Below are positions 1-8,886 of a stretch of DNA of 64,000 nt, one piece after another. The stretch comes from Fructilactobacillus ixorae. Lineage in GTDB: Bacteria > Bacillota > Bacilli > Lactobacillales > Lactobacillaceae. The notes below the pieces were generated by a model. It made no database searches, was not told the DNA's origin, and was given only the letters and a program-made list of their open reading frames with translations. The number at the start of each line of letters is the position of its first letter. Position 1 is the first letter of the stretch. Both the position numbers and the translations under genes were made by a program. The stretch covers positions 868,001-932,000 of the forward strand of contig NZ_CP097478.1 in NCBI RefSeq assembly GCF_024029915.1, written 5' to 3'.

Positions 1-204
1 CAACAGTATCAGGTGGAAAGTGGCGACATTGCCGCGATTCTTCTAAATGAGAACGAAACGACTCTGAAACGCGTCCAGTATCAGGATGACCAGGTTATTT
101 TGTTACCTGATAACCCCAGCCCCGCATTTCAGCCAATCATCATTAACCGGCATAATCCCGCCAAGATCATTGGCAAAGCCATTCAAGTTCAATTTAAGTT
201 GTAG
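1..204 (+). CDS. S24-family repressor-like protein, C-terminal part (5' end outside window)
   Basis: The reading frame is open from base 1, so only the last 67 residues are seen. They match the C-terminal half of the S24 (LexA/CI-like) self-cleaving peptidase domain: a GDIAAILL strand, then TTLKRV, whose Lys (residue 23 of the fragment) sits where the catalytic Lys of S24 proteins lies, then an LPDNP turn and a final strand IIGKAIQVQF. In this family the missing N-terminus is normally an XRE-type helix-turn-helix, making the protein a transcriptional repressor that can be switched by autocleavage. Canonical LexA normally ends differently (GKVIG.YR-like), so an XRE/S24 stress or prophage-type repressor is more likely. 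The DNA-binding half and catalytic Ser are not visible. Confidence 0.75.
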   Translation, partial: QQYQVESGDIAAILLNENETTLKRVQYQDDQVILLPDNPSPAFQPIIINRHNPAKIIGKAIQVQFKL

Positions 205-251
205 CCACTCCGTTTAAATTAAGCTGAACCCAAAAGAAAGGAAGCAACTCG

Positions 252-605
252 ATGTTAAATATGTGGATTCATTTTCTGAATTGGATCGGATTGTTAAGTG
301 CCGCCGTAGTAGCGTTAGTCAGCACCCGGCCTCAAATCAGTCGGGTAGCCATGATGGTTTCTCGCTTTTGTTATCTAGTGGCCATTGGGACTGGAATCTT
401 GCTGCTACCAACTGGGTGGCAGCTTCATCCGGGACTAACTACCATCAAGGTGGTCATGGGCTTAGCCGTCATTGCTAGTTTAGAAATTGCGTTTGCCCGT
501 AAGCGCCACCACCAGTTATCAAAATTACTGATGCTGGTGGTAGGTTGCCTCTTAATTGTTGTAGCTGCTTATGGACTCTTTTTAACGCACGGAAAACCCT
601 TGTAA
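252..605 (+). CDS. DUF1516 (YisL-like) small integral membrane protein
   Basis: A 117-residue, strongly hydrophobic protein with about four predicted membrane helices (roughly residues 5-24, 34-53, 62-79 and 90-111) separated by short basic loops (RKRHH near 83-87). Size, helix pattern and the N-terminal HFLNW motif fit the DUF1516/YisL family of Firmicutes, whose function is unknown. The ATG follows an AAAGGAAG ribosome-binding site. The gene stands alone on the plus strand. Its own terminator hairpin just after the stop has lost its T-run to the neighbouring IS element. Confidence 0.8.
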   Translation: MLNMWIHFLNWIGLLSAAVVALVSTRPQISRVAMMVSRFCYLVAIGTGILLLPTGWQLHPGLTTIKVVMGLAVIASLEIAFARKRHHQLSKLLMLVVGCLLIVVAAYGLFLTHGKPL

Positions 606-616
606 ACCATAAAAAA

Positions 617-632
617 ACAGTTCCGCAACTGT
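617..632 (+). terminator. truncated terminator hairpin of the DUF1516 gene
   Basis: Seven A residues lead into a 6-bp stem ACAGTT/AACTGT with a CCGC loop, the usual form of a bidirectional terminator in this genome. The T-run expected after the right arm is missing because the IS left end starts at or inside that arm. Confidence 0.5.
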
Positions 633-654
633 ACTGCCCTATAAAAGTTGGACA
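630..654 (+). repeat. left terminal inverted repeat of the IS
   Basis: Matches the right end in inverted orientation at 22 of 25 positions; mismatches are at positions 5, 11 and 21. Confidence 0.85.
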
Positions 655-660
655 TGTTAT

Positions 661-1527
661 TTATTCAGTTCTTAATGATTTATTCCGATATTCAATCGGA
701 GTAAGTCATTTTTTGTTACCTGAAATTATTTCCTCGTTAAACCACTTAACATATTCTTCGCAGACCTGCTTTAACGAAGTTAAAGAGGTTAATTTAATCC
801 GATTTAAACATTCTCGTTTTAACAAGCTAAAAAAAATTTCAATCGGTGCATTATCAAGACAATTACCTTTTCTAGACATGCTTTGAATGATGTGATTATC
901 TTTAATCCAGCTTTGATAGGATGTAATTTGATAATGGAATCCCTGATCTGAGTGAATTATTATTTGCTTTAAATTTTTTTTGAACTTAGTTTCATTTAAC
1001 ATTTTGCTTACTAATTGGAATTTTTCATTGCTATCCACTACTAAAGAGATGACCTCACTTGAAGCTTCATCAATAATGGCTGAAATATAAGCCTTCTTAC
1101 CATCAGCTAATTGAACTTGTGTAATGTCAGTGTGAAGCACTTTAAACGTTATCTTTTCATTAAAATGTTGCTTTAAAAAGTTAGGCGCAATTTTTCCCAC
1201 CTTGCCAAGAAACGAGTTATATCTTTTGCTAGTTGACTTAGAATATACTTTAGTTTTAATGCCTAATTTAGTAATCAATTTTCTAACTGTTTCTTGACAA
1301 ATTCTAATTCCAAATTTAACCAATCTCAAACAGATTCTTCTGTAACCGAAGGTTTCCAGATTTTTACTAAAAATGGATTTAATTTCTGATTTAACTTGTT
1401 GATATTTATCTGGTTGTTTGGCTCGTTTGAGATTGCAGTAGAAGGTTGAACGTGCCATTGAAAAGTAATGGAAAAGCTGATTAAGCGGGTATTTAGGCCT
1501 CAAAGTATTTATGACTTGTGCTTCCAA
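661..1527 (-). pseudogene. IS3/IS150-type transposase orfB, C-terminus cut by a TGA
   Basis: The DDE recombinase subunit that catalyses strand transfer at the IS ends. An HTH_21-like segment (about residues 40-90) precedes an rve integrase core with D134 (HTDIT), D194 (HSDQG) and E230 (NAPIE); the last two are separated by exactly 35 residues, the D,D(35)E signature. Translation stops at a TGA at 706-708 after 273 residues. The same frame then continues for 14 codons reading LTPIEYRNKSLRTE to a TAA at 661-663, which is the usual C-terminal end of these transposases. The relic copy near engB has GGA at the TGA position, so the stop is a point mutation of a Gly codon. The catalytic triad is intact, so the truncated protein might still fold. 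Confidence 0.85.
674..714 (+). terminator. inward-facing terminator inside the IS (orfB end)
   Basis: On the plus strand a 16-bp stem (674-689 with 695-710, fully paired if two G-U pairs are allowed) with a 5-base loop is followed by six T. It would stop transcription entering the IS from the DUF1516 side. The same bases encode the transposase C-terminus on the other strand. Confidence 0.7.
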
Positions 1528-1564
1528 TTGTCGTTTTGTCCAAGTACGATTCCGTACTTCGAGG

Positions 1565-2043
1565 CTAGATGTTTTTTAAGATGTCAATCTCCATCTGATT
1601 TTCATTAATTTGCATCTTTAATTTAGAAATTTCATCTAAATAAGCTGATTCTTTATCTTTTGGTAAGGATTGATCTTCATATTTTTTCTTCATTGGTGTT
1701 CTACCATGCCTTTTTGGTAATAGCCCCTTAGCACCAAAATGATTAAATTGATAAATCCAGTTTTTCACTTGACTGGGATTAAGTTTGAATTCTAATGATG
1801 TAAGACGGGTACTAGTTTCATGAGTTTTATAGTAGTTTACCACGCCTAGCTTAAACTCTCTGGAATAAATTTTATGTGATTGCTTAACATTTAAGCCTGA
1901 CGGCCCTGCTGATTTATAAATTTTAATCCATTGTAGTAGATCACCATTAGCTTTGATGTTAAATTTTATAGCGGTTTCATTAACGGAAACCGAGTTATTT
2001 AAGTAAAATTCAACTACTTCTATTTTGAATTATATTTGGTCAT
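1565..2043 (-). pseudogene. IS3/IS150-type orfA (helix-turn-helix protein), frameshifted
   Basis: The regulatory/DNA-binding frame of the IS. From an ATG at 2043 the protein would read MTKYN and then meets a stop. Removing a one-base shift near 2030 opens a continuous frame through two helix-turn-helix-like segments (first reading FKIEVVEFYLNNSVSV, second around LEFKLNPSQVKNWIYQF) to a coiled coil ending MEIDILKNI and a TAG. So orfA has lost one base in about its fifth codon. At its 3' end an A6C run precedes the stop, but orfB lies in the +1 frame relative to orfA and a normal -1 slip there would run into a stop; the junction may also be damaged. Confidence 0.75.
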
Positions 2044-2071
2044 AAAAAATTCCCCATAAAAATTAGATTTT

Positions 2072-2096
2072 TGTCTAACTTTTATGGGGCACTACA
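2072..2096 (-). repeat. right terminal inverted repeat of the IS
   Basis: Inverted partner of the left repeat; begins TGTAGTGCCCC when read inward. Confidence 0.85.
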
Positions 2097-2113
2097 GTGA
2101 TTGCTCAAAGTAT

Positions 2114-3208
2114 TTAATTTGATACGTCTTTATATAAATCATACTTCTTATTAAATTCTTGAATTAATTTTTGAATATCTTTCTTTTGTATAACTTTAAT
2201 ATATTTTTCCATATAGTCATAATCTGGTATACCTGAATCATTACAAGGAAGTTTGATATTAATATCATAAACATCTTTTGGATAAAAGTTTTTACCATAA
2301 CTAAATTTATTATATATTGATTTGCCAATAATGGTCTGAATAAATTGGATATTAAATCTATTTAAATTTTTATTTTTACTATTTAAAACAGTAATATGGT
2401 CATCAGCTCCAAATTCATAACCTCTATAAAAAGTATTTCCAAACATATCTATCGTTAGACTATCTTTCTTAAAAACATTAATATTGTTTCCCACATAGTC
2501 TGATAATCCAAACAAATTTGTGCCAGCTGTTATAAATGGAATTTTACCCTTAATACGATCATCAGATTTTAATCTTTTTCCTCTTTTTAAAGAATCAAAA
2601 ATATATGAAAGATTATATTTCTTAAATATTTTATTTCTATAATCAACAAGTACTTTTTTATCCTCGTCAGTTAACTTTGTAGATTCAACATTTGGATATC
2701 CCATTGTCTTTAAATAGGCTTTGATACGTGCAACGTATTGAGCTTTGATACGTTGAATATAATTATCTATATATTCATGATCAATATCTCCGTTAGAATT
2801 TACAGGAATGACAATTATACTGTTTAAAAATTTTTCATCTACATCTCTAACTAAACCAGACATCATACACTTTGATAATTTATTTAAAACAGTTTCAAAA
2901 TATAACTTATCATTCTTACAAATATTTATTTTTGGTATTACTTTTCTAACAAATTGACCTGCGTACCATGGATTATCTCTGTAAAAAAAATTCATCTGCA
3001 ATAAACCGAGGCTCCATGTTCCTGCACTATTTATATTATTATCATTAACAAATCCAGTTTTACAAAGTATTCCCCTATTATCAGACGTTCTTGTTACATA
3101 GTCGTATATCTTATTACCATTGGGTTTAATTGAATCTTTATTAAAAGATAAAGTATTTTTAATTTCAAATAAATCGCTTACTTTAAATTTCTTAAACTTT
3201 GTCATCAT
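2114..3208 (-). CDS. restriction-modification specificity (S) subunit, two target-recognition domains
   Basis: A 364-residue HsdS/BcgIB-like DNA-recognition subunit. Two similar halves each begin with an F-K-V-SDLFEI or Y-IFDSLKRG type strand and contain a recognition domain; the second has the common S-subunit pattern IPFITAGTNLFGLSDYVG. Each half ends in a long helix (IDNYIQRIKAQYVARIKAYL, then EKYIKVIQKKDIQKLIQEF) that spaces the domains and binds the methylase. The start is the first of two ATGs (3208, 3205) behind an AAAGGTGAT ribosome-binding site inside the 3' end of the upstream RM gene, so the two overlap and are probably translationally coupled. It looks intact, unlike its partner. 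It ends 17 bp from the IS edge, with no terminator of its own. Confidence 0.85.
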   Translation of the reverse strand: MMTKFKKFKVSDLFEIKNTLSFNKDSIKPNGNKIYDYVTRTSDNRGILCKTGFVNDNNINSAGTWSLGLLQMNFFYRDNPWYAGQFVRKVIPKINICKNDKLYFETVLNKLSKCMMSGLVRDVDEKFLNSIIVIPVNSNGDIDHEYIDNYIQRIKAQYVARIKAYLKTMGYPNVESTKLTDEDKKVLVDYRNKIFKKYNLSYIFDSLKRGKRLKSDDRIKGKIPFITAGTNLFGLSDYVGNNINVFKKDSLTIDMFGNTFYRGYEFGADDHITVLNSKNKNLNRFNIQFIQTIIGKSIYNKFSYGKNFYPKDVYDINIKLPCNDSGIPDYDYMEKYIKVIQKKDIQKLIQEFNKKYDLYKDVSN

Positions 3209-5189
3209 TATCACCTTTAAGAATTTGGTCGACTTCCCAGCTAATATAATCACCAACTGTTTTCATAAAGTCTTCCTCTGTAGGCATTGTATCAATAACC
3301 TGATGTTGTTCAAAGTTCCAGTCTTTTCCAGAATCATCAATTTGATCATCAAATACTTGTTCTTTTAAATTCCATAAATGTTCATGATCATCAAGTCTAG
3401 CATTTATACCTGCCTTAACAATTTTAATTATGTCGTCATAACGTTCCACCGGATGATCAATTTCACGCATTCCACGAGCAGTCCGCTTATACCCGTCATT
3501 TCTAAAATCTATAAATCGTACTGTTTTATCAAAATCATGTGGAATACCTGTTTCAAATACATAAATTGAAGTCTGAACACCAGCACTAGGTTCAAACAAA
3601 TCAATGGGCATCTTAATACTACATAGCAATGTATTATTTTTAAGGATTTTCTTATTAGTTTGAACTGCTTTACCAGAGCCAGCTGAATCCTGAATGATAA
3701 TTGCTGCCTTTCCCCCTTTATCCATCCATCGCATTCCATATTCAATAAATGGCATTCCGTTTTCTGGGGCACTAAACGGTGGGTTAAGAAGCAACTTGTC
3801 AGGCCTAAAGTCGTGGTATAGATTGGGTGAATCAGGTTTAAATGTGTCTCCCTTAATAATATGAGTAGACCCATCACCACGTAAAATCATATTAGTCGAT
3901 GCTAAAGTAAACATTTTTTGATTGAGTTCAACCCCAAGTAGTTGTTAGTGTTTAATATGTTCAATTTTATCTTTTGCTTGAGAACTATTTTTAATTAACT
4001 TTCGGTTAGCATCATCAATCATAATGCTCATTGATGCTATTAAGAATCCTGCGGATCCAGTGGCTAAATCCATAACGTGACTATCTAAATTGACATCTTC
4101 AATTTCAGCCATCATCTTAGTGATATATGGTGGCGTTAGAACAATTCCAATACCCTTTCCATCACCTAAGGCATACTTAAGAAATTCGGAATACATTTCA
4201 CCCATAATATCTAAAACACCTTTAGTGGCATCAATAGATTTAAAAATATTTTCATAAATAAAAGTGAAAATCTGTTTATTTACAGAAGCTTCACCATTAA
4301 TTAATTTAGAAACAGTTCTATCAAGATTAGTTTTTCTATCATGATCAGGGTCAGATTTAATCATATTAAAAGAGATCATCATCAAGTCAACTTTAGAATT
4401 AGGAATTTCACGGGCATTTAAATAACTTTCAATTTGATTAACAATTTGCTGACCATCTTTTTTCCCATATAATTCAGATCCTGTTAAATCATTTGGAGTT
4501 AAACCCTGCCCAATAATTCTTCCAGTAGATCTTTGTTCTACTGGTTGCATTGCCAACAAAGCGCCAGAAACATAGATTACTCGATTATCAGCAGTTATGT
4601 TCAAATTATTCATTAACTTATTTAAATTTTTGGCCTGTTTATTTAAATCAGAACGAGTTTTAATTAAAATTCTATGCTTTTCTGCGCTAGTTAGTTTGGC
4701 ATTATTAATAAATTCGTCAAAAACGTCTTTATTCTCTAAAAAGTTAAAGTTACGATAATTTTCCATTAACTTTGGTTGAGAGTTTCCATCAAAAGTATAG
4801 TAAACTTTAACTTCTATATTTTCATCAACACCGGCAACTGCTATAAAAACAACTTGATCATATTTACCTGATCTAATCATTGACTGTGCATAGTTAAGCC
4901 CACCATTCACGGCATAATTACTAACACTCTTATCATCTAATTTTATTCCATCTTTATTTTCAGACACTAAATGTTTAATATCACTTTTATCTTCAATAAT
5001 AACCGGAACATTATATTTTTCTATTTCAAAATCAGGTTTACCAAAATTAGACTTGCTGGTTGTCTTGGCTGCACCTTTCAAAGATTCTTTCATGTAGTCG
5101 CTCATATCAGACTCAACTGTATAAGGAACATTTAATTCATCCAGTCTTTCTTTAACCCAAAAATTAGTATTTTCCTCACTTTTCGGCAT
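3192..5189 (-). pseudogene. fused endonuclease/N6-adenine methylase of a BcgI-like RM system, interrupted by one in-frame stop
   Basis: Without the stop the product would be 665 residues. The N-terminal ~200 residues hold a PD-(D/E)XK-like nuclease motif: PD at 52-53, then IIEDK with E66 and K68. A helical linker follows, then an N6-adenine methylase with motif I DLATGSAGFL near 374-383. A TAA at 3945-3947 ends the frame as codon 415. The same frame continues directly with QLLGVELNQ into the rest of the methylase, including the NPPF catalytic motif. Fused nuclease/methylase of about 640-660 residues plus a two-domain S subunit is the architecture of type IIB enzymes such as BcgI; a type I-like methylase with extra N-terminus is the alternative. 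ATG follows a GCGAGGTG ribosome-binding site. Base composition is strongly AT-rich, consistent with horizontal transfer. Restarting at the ATG at 3914 would make only a methylase fragment. Confidence 0.85.
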
Positions 5190-5480
5190 ATAAACACCTC
5201 GCTGTAATTTTGTTTAAACTAACAAGCAACTCAATTTTTTAATGATACCACAATGATAAATTATTTACTCTACAAAAAAGCCGATACATTGAATCAATTT
5301 TAAATGGAATGACCAAAGAAACAAAAAAGACGCCAGCACTAACTGACGTCTTTCGTTCGTGTAAACAATCCATACACATTTAGTTCCCCTTTATTCCTTT
5401 CGGTTCCTTTTTACTTTTCAAAGAATCCCATCAAATCAAAGTTTGACGCCTTTTTAACTTGAAATAAAATGGACTAGAAA
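5190..5480. other. intergenic gap between RM locus and tRNA-Ser
   Basis: About 290 bp without a gene. It holds the RM upstream region and one terminator-like hairpin. I see no integrase, no obvious repeat of the tRNA 3' end and no coding frame. Confidence 0.6.
5326..5353. terminator. bidirectional terminator-like hairpin
   Basis: AAAGACG (5326-5332) pairs with CGTCTTT (5347-5353), extended inward by CAG/CTG across a bulge. It has A-rich left and T-rich right flanks and probably ends transcription coming from tRNA-Ser and apt. Confidence 0.65.
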
Positions 5481-5569
5481 GGAGAGTACAGGATTTGAAC
5501 CTGCGCGCCAAGTATAAGCTTGGTTCGCCGGATTTCGAGTCCGGTGCATTACCACTCTGCCAACTCTCC
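5481..5569 (-). tRNA. tRNA-Ser (anticodon CGA)
   Basis: An 89-nt class II tRNA. The acceptor stem GGAGAGT/ACTCTCC is perfect, the anticodon stem CCGGA/TCCGG encloses the loop CTCGAAA giving anticodon CGA, a long variable arm is present, and the T arm reads GCAGGTTCAAATCCTGT. No CCA is encoded. It reads UCG codons. Its 3' end faces the AT-rich RM region, the usual arrangement for island insertion sites. Confidence 0.95.
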
Positions 5570-5634
5570 AAAATGTTACTATTCAATTATAACCAGAAAT
5601 CCACGATTTTGCAAACTGAATAGCAACGGTCTTG

Positions 5635-6153
5635 TTAATATTGCATCAAACTAAGCATGTCGTAACCCTTAATCTGATCGCGCCCCTTCAAATCCAGTAG
5701 TTCAACGAAAAAGGCGGTTCCGGCCACAACGCCCCCAAGATCTTCGACTAATTGAATGGTCGCAGCAATCGTCCCTCCGGTTGCCAGCAAGTCGTCGGTT
5801 ACCAGCACTCGTTGGCCAGGCTTAATGGCATCATCGTGAAGGTACAAGGATGATTCACCATACTCCAAGCCATAGGTGGCTTTGACCGTGTGGCCTGGTA
5901 ATTTGCCCTTCTTACGGGCTGGTGCAAAGCCAATGTTTAGGTCGTACGCAACCGGGCACCCAACGATAAACCCGCGTGCTTCTGGACCAACCACCATGTC
6001 AACGTTAAGCTGTTTGGCATACTCAACAATTTGGTTAGTCGCTTGGTGGTAGGCCGCCCCGTTTTCGAGCAGAGGCGAGATATCGCGAAATAAGACGCCC
6101 GGCTCAGGAAAGTCGGGATAGCTAGCTACGTAATCTTTTAAGTTTAATGTCAT
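5635..6153 (-). CDS. apt: adenine phosphoribosyltransferase
   Basis: Salvages adenine to AMP using PRPP. The 172-residue length is normal. The type I PRPTase signature [13 protein letters not shown] lies near residues 116-128, and the family motifs FRDISPLL (22-29) and GPEARGF (57-63) are present. The ATG follows an AGAAGGATT ribosome-binding site, 15 bp downstream of recJ, so the two are probably cotranscribed; recJ-apt adjacency is common in Firmicutes. Confidence 0.97.
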   Translation of the reverse strand: MTLNLKDYVASYPDFPEPGVLFRDISPLLENGAAYHQATNQIVEYAKQLNVDMVVGPEARGFIVGCPVAYDLNIGFAPARKKGKLPGHTVKATYGLEYGESSLYLHDDAIKPGQRVLVTDDLLATGGTIAATIQLVEDLGGVVAGTAFFVELLDLKGRDQIKGYDMLSLMQY

Positions 6154-6168
6154 TAATTAATCCTTCTT

Positions 6169-8490
6169 TCAATCCTCATCATGTGTACGGAGGGAACGAA
6201 GCCACTGCATTAGTTGCTGGTGACTACTTCCCAACAGCTGCTTTTCCATCCGTAAAGCCGTTTCGCGTTGTTGGTAACAAGTGGCTGACGTAAGTGCCTG
6301 GTGCGGCGGATTAGCGACCTTGTGCACGATCCCATCCTGAATCGTCACAAACCCTAATTCACTAAACACCTGCATCATAAACCCGAGGGCACGAGGATCA
6401 ATGTGCAATTGTTGCCCCAGTTTAACCAATTGATTGCGAACCGTAAAGGTCGGTTGCTTGGCTAAAAACTTAAACAACTTAGCATATTGTTCCCGACTCG
6501 GCATTCCTTCTGCTTGCAACCGGCGTTTCTTATACAGATATAACGTGATTACCGCGGCTTGTGCGTGCTGCATAACCGCCTGCAAGTCAGTCAACTGCGC
6601 AGGAAAATCCACAATTACTAAGTGTTGAAACTGGCTGTGCTGAAAGTCGGCTTCTGCAAACAAGAGACTCTCCGACTGCTCGTTTAGATGCGTAGCCAGC
6701 TGCTCGCGACGCTTGGGGTCAAAAAATAAATAAGTCGCCGTGGGCTGAAACATTTGTTCCACCAACTTAGCCGTACGCCGGTCCTCAATTACTTGACCAG
6801 CTGGCGCTAAATCATCTACCATCACCTGAAAGTGCGTTTGCCCACGAAACTCGTTTTTTCCAATGGTCCCCGCCACCTTTAGATTATCAGTAAGTTGGCG
6901 CAATTCACCAAGGCATGGACCCCAGCCAAATGCAATTGCCCCCACCTTTTGCTGCTTGCCAACCAGGTCAAACTTGAGATGCTCTTTTCCAGCTCCAATT
7001 GCAAAGAGGCCCGTTACGGTTGCAGGTCGAAGCGCAAATTCTGGCTTCGGATTATCAACCCCAAAGGGACCCAACAACTGCAAACTAGCAAACAGCGTTG
7101 GAGTGATTTCATCTGGACTAATTTCATAATCAATCATTAGTTCAGCACGTTGCCCCAGTTGTAACCCCTGCTTGCGCGCAGTTGTCGCTAATTGCTCTTT
7201 AAAGGACGTCAGCTTGTCAGGTGAAAGCGTTAATCCAACCGCAATGGCGTGACCACCAAAGGCTTCTAGAAGGTCGCGCTCTGGATTCAGCGCCTGAAAC
7301 AAATCAAACCCGGGGACACTCCGGCCTGATCCTTTTAAAGATCCGGTCTTCGTGTTCGTCAGAACTAAGGTCGGTTTTTGAAACTGCTCCCGAATTCGAC
7401 TTGCCACAATGCCCAGCACGCCTTCGTGCCAATCGGTTCCAACTAATACCAACACGGGTTGCTCAGGTTGAGCTATAGCCAGTTGCTCAGCTTGCTTAGT
7501 GATGGTCGTGACCAACTGTTTCCGTTCCTCGTTAGTTTGCATCGTTTGCTTCGCTAACTTCGTTGCCACCTGATCGTCATCCGTCGTTAATAATTCAATT
7601 CCGGGCGCGGCGGACCCCATCCGGCCAATTGAATTTAACGCGGGCGCAATTTGAAATCCAATCTTTTCTTCATCAACCTGAGGGAGCTTTAGTTTGGCTT
7701 GCTTAACCAGGGCCTTGAGCCCGGGCCGCTCCGTTAAATGAATCACGTTCAAACCAAATTGCACTAGTGCCCGGTTCTCACCAGTCAGCGAGACCAAATC
7801 AGCAATCGTTCCAAGCGCAGCTAAATCGAGTTTTTCCTGGGGAAGCTCATCCATTAGTGCGGTGGCAACCTTAAAGGCAATTCCAGCTCCCGAAAGCTGC
7901 TTAAAGGGATAATCGGGACTCAGCTCCGCATGCACGATTGCATCCGCGGGAGGCAGCTCATCTGGCAGTTCGTGGTGATCTGTGACTAGTACTGCACAAC
8001 CTAACTCGTGTGCCCGGGCAATCGCAGTGGCACCCGCCACTCCGTTATCAACGGTTACAATTAACGAGGTCCCCGCGTTAATCAATTTTTCAAACGCCGC
8101 CACGTTCGGACCATAACCATCGACGAACCGATTAGGAATGTAATAATTTACCCGAGCTCCCATTTCTAGGAGGGTTTCGTATAAAATGGCGGTACTGGTT
8201 AATCCATCAGCATCATAATCCCCGTAAACCGTAATTTGCTCATCATTCGCAATGGCCGTTTGAATTCGTTCAACCGTGGTTTCCATATCGTGTAACAACC
8301 ATGGATCAAGTAAATCAGACTCATCTGGATGTAAAAAATGTTGCACTTCATCCGCATCGGTATGCCCCCGTTTGATCAGGAGTTCCGTTGCTAACTTCGG
8401 TAATCCGAAGGTCTCACTCAACTCCGCTACCTGCTCTGCCGCTACCGGAGTCTGGTTTAAGTTCCAATCAAATTTTGCGGAAAGCACCAC
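6169..8490 (-). CDS. recJ: single-stranded-DNA-specific exonuclease RecJ
   Basis: A 5'-3' ssDNA exonuclease acting in recombination and mismatch/base-excision repair. The DHH phosphoesterase core shows GDYDADGLTS (about 90-99), VTVDNGV (145-151) and TDHHELPD (170-177). A DHHA1 domain (NSIGRMGSA, GSGRSVPG) follows, then an OB fold and the long C-terminal domain found in Firmicutes RecJ. At 773 residues it is full length. The start is GTG behind AAAGAGGG. Confidence 0.96.
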   Translation of the reverse strand: MVLSAKFDWNLNQTPVAAEQVAELSETFGLPKLATELLIKRGHTDADEVQHFLHPDESDLLDPWLLHDMETTVERIQTAIANDEQITVYGDYDADGLTSTAILYETLLEMGARVNYYIPNRFVDGYGPNVAAFEKLINAGTSLIVTVDNGVAGATAIARAHELGCAVLVTDHHELPDELPPADAIVHAELSPDYPFKQLSGAGIAFKVATALMDELPQEKLDLAALGTIADLVSLTGENRALVQFGLNVIHLTERPGLKALVKQAKLKLPQVDEEKIGFQIAPALNSIGRMGSAAPGIELLTTDDDQVATKLAKQTMQTNEERKQLVTTITKQAEQLAIAQPEQPVLVLVGTDWHEGVLGIVASRIREQFQKPTLVLTNTKTGSLKGSGRSVPGFDLFQALNPERDLLEAFGGHAIAVGLTLSPDKLTSFKEQLATTARKQGLQLGQRAELMIDYEISPDEITPTLFASLQLLGPFGVDNPKPEFALRPATVTGLFAIGAGKEHLKFDLVGKQQKVGAIAFGWGPCLGELRQLTDNLKVAGTIGKNEFRGQTHFQVMVDDLAPAGQVIEDRRTAKLVEQMFQPTATYLFFDPKRREQLATHLNEQSESLLFAEADFQHSQFQHLVIVDFPAQLTDLQAVMQHAQAAVITLYLYKKRRLQAEGMPSREQYAKLFKFLAKQPTFTVRNQLVKLGQQLHIDPRALGFMMQVFSELGFVTIQDGIVHKVANPPHQALTSATCYQQRETALRMEKQLLGSSHQQLMQWLRSLRTHDED

Positions 8491-8505
8491 AATCCCTCTT
8501 TCCCG

Positions 8506-8880
8506 CTAGTTTTTGGTTGAATCAGTTGGCGGCGTCGGTTGTTCATTTTGGTTCGCCACTGCAGCTGCCTTTTGGTTCGCCAACTGATCCTGATCTTGGT
8601 CTAAAAGCTGATCCTTTAAGGATGAAATTTCCTTATTCAAAGCGTTAATTTCCTTCGTGGCCGCCTTTGATTCCCGGTGTTTCTTCAACGTGGAGAACGA
8701 TGAGAAGAGAAACATCAAAATCGCTCCGACAAATAAGCTCCCCAAAATAATCAAAATCAGGGGGAATTCGACCGTGGTAAACCCAAAATTAATCTTGGTA
8801 CTCGTCATGTTCATCAATACAAAGAGCGCCATGATAATGATTAGGACTAGCGCTGTAATTACTCCAACTTGTTTTTTCAT
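8506..8880 (-). CDS. LapA-domain (DUF1049) membrane protein
   Basis: A 124-residue protein with two membrane helices (about 6-26 and 38-60), the second followed by a basic FSSFSTLKKHRESK segment, then a coiled-coil/Q-rich tail (INALNKEISSLKDQLLDQDQ). This is the layout of the LapA/YciS-like family, named for lipopolysaccharide assembly in Gram-negatives. The role in Gram-positives, which have no LPS, is unknown. It lies between rnz and recJ, with small gaps suggesting one transcript. Confidence 0.8.
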   Translation of the reverse strand: MKKQVGVITALVLIIIMALFVLMNMTSTKINFGFTTVEFPLILIILGSLFVGAILMFLFSSFSTLKKHRESKAATKEINALNKEISSLKDQLLDQDQDQLANQKAAAVANQNEQPTPPTDSTKN

Positions 8881-8886
8881 GCTCAG

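Larger units (their letters stand above)
630..2096 (-). mobile_element. IS3-family (IS150-like) insertion sequence, inactive
   Basis: About 1.47 kb bounded by imperfect inverted repeats (22 of 25 positions identical) that begin TGTA and contain ATAAAAGTT. Inside are two consecutive minus-strand frames, an orfA with helix-turn-helix features and an orfB with an rve DDE domain, the IS3 layout. Both frames are damaged (see their entries). I see no target-site duplication: the three bases outside are AAC on the left and GTG on the right. This suggests the element has been through a rearrangement, or that flanking sequence was exchanged after insertion. It is visibly AT-rich compared with the housekeeping genes. 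Confidence 0.9.

Noticed and set aside
706..708. TGA in the transposase as selenocysteine or tryptophan
   Set aside because: The relic copy has GGA here, and no SECIS-like need exists; a nonsense mutation explains it.
3939..3947. Stop context TAA CAA CTA resembles the CAR-YYA readthrough motif
   Set aside because: That motif is known from plant virus readthrough; no such recoding is established in bacteria, so a point mutation is the simpler reading.
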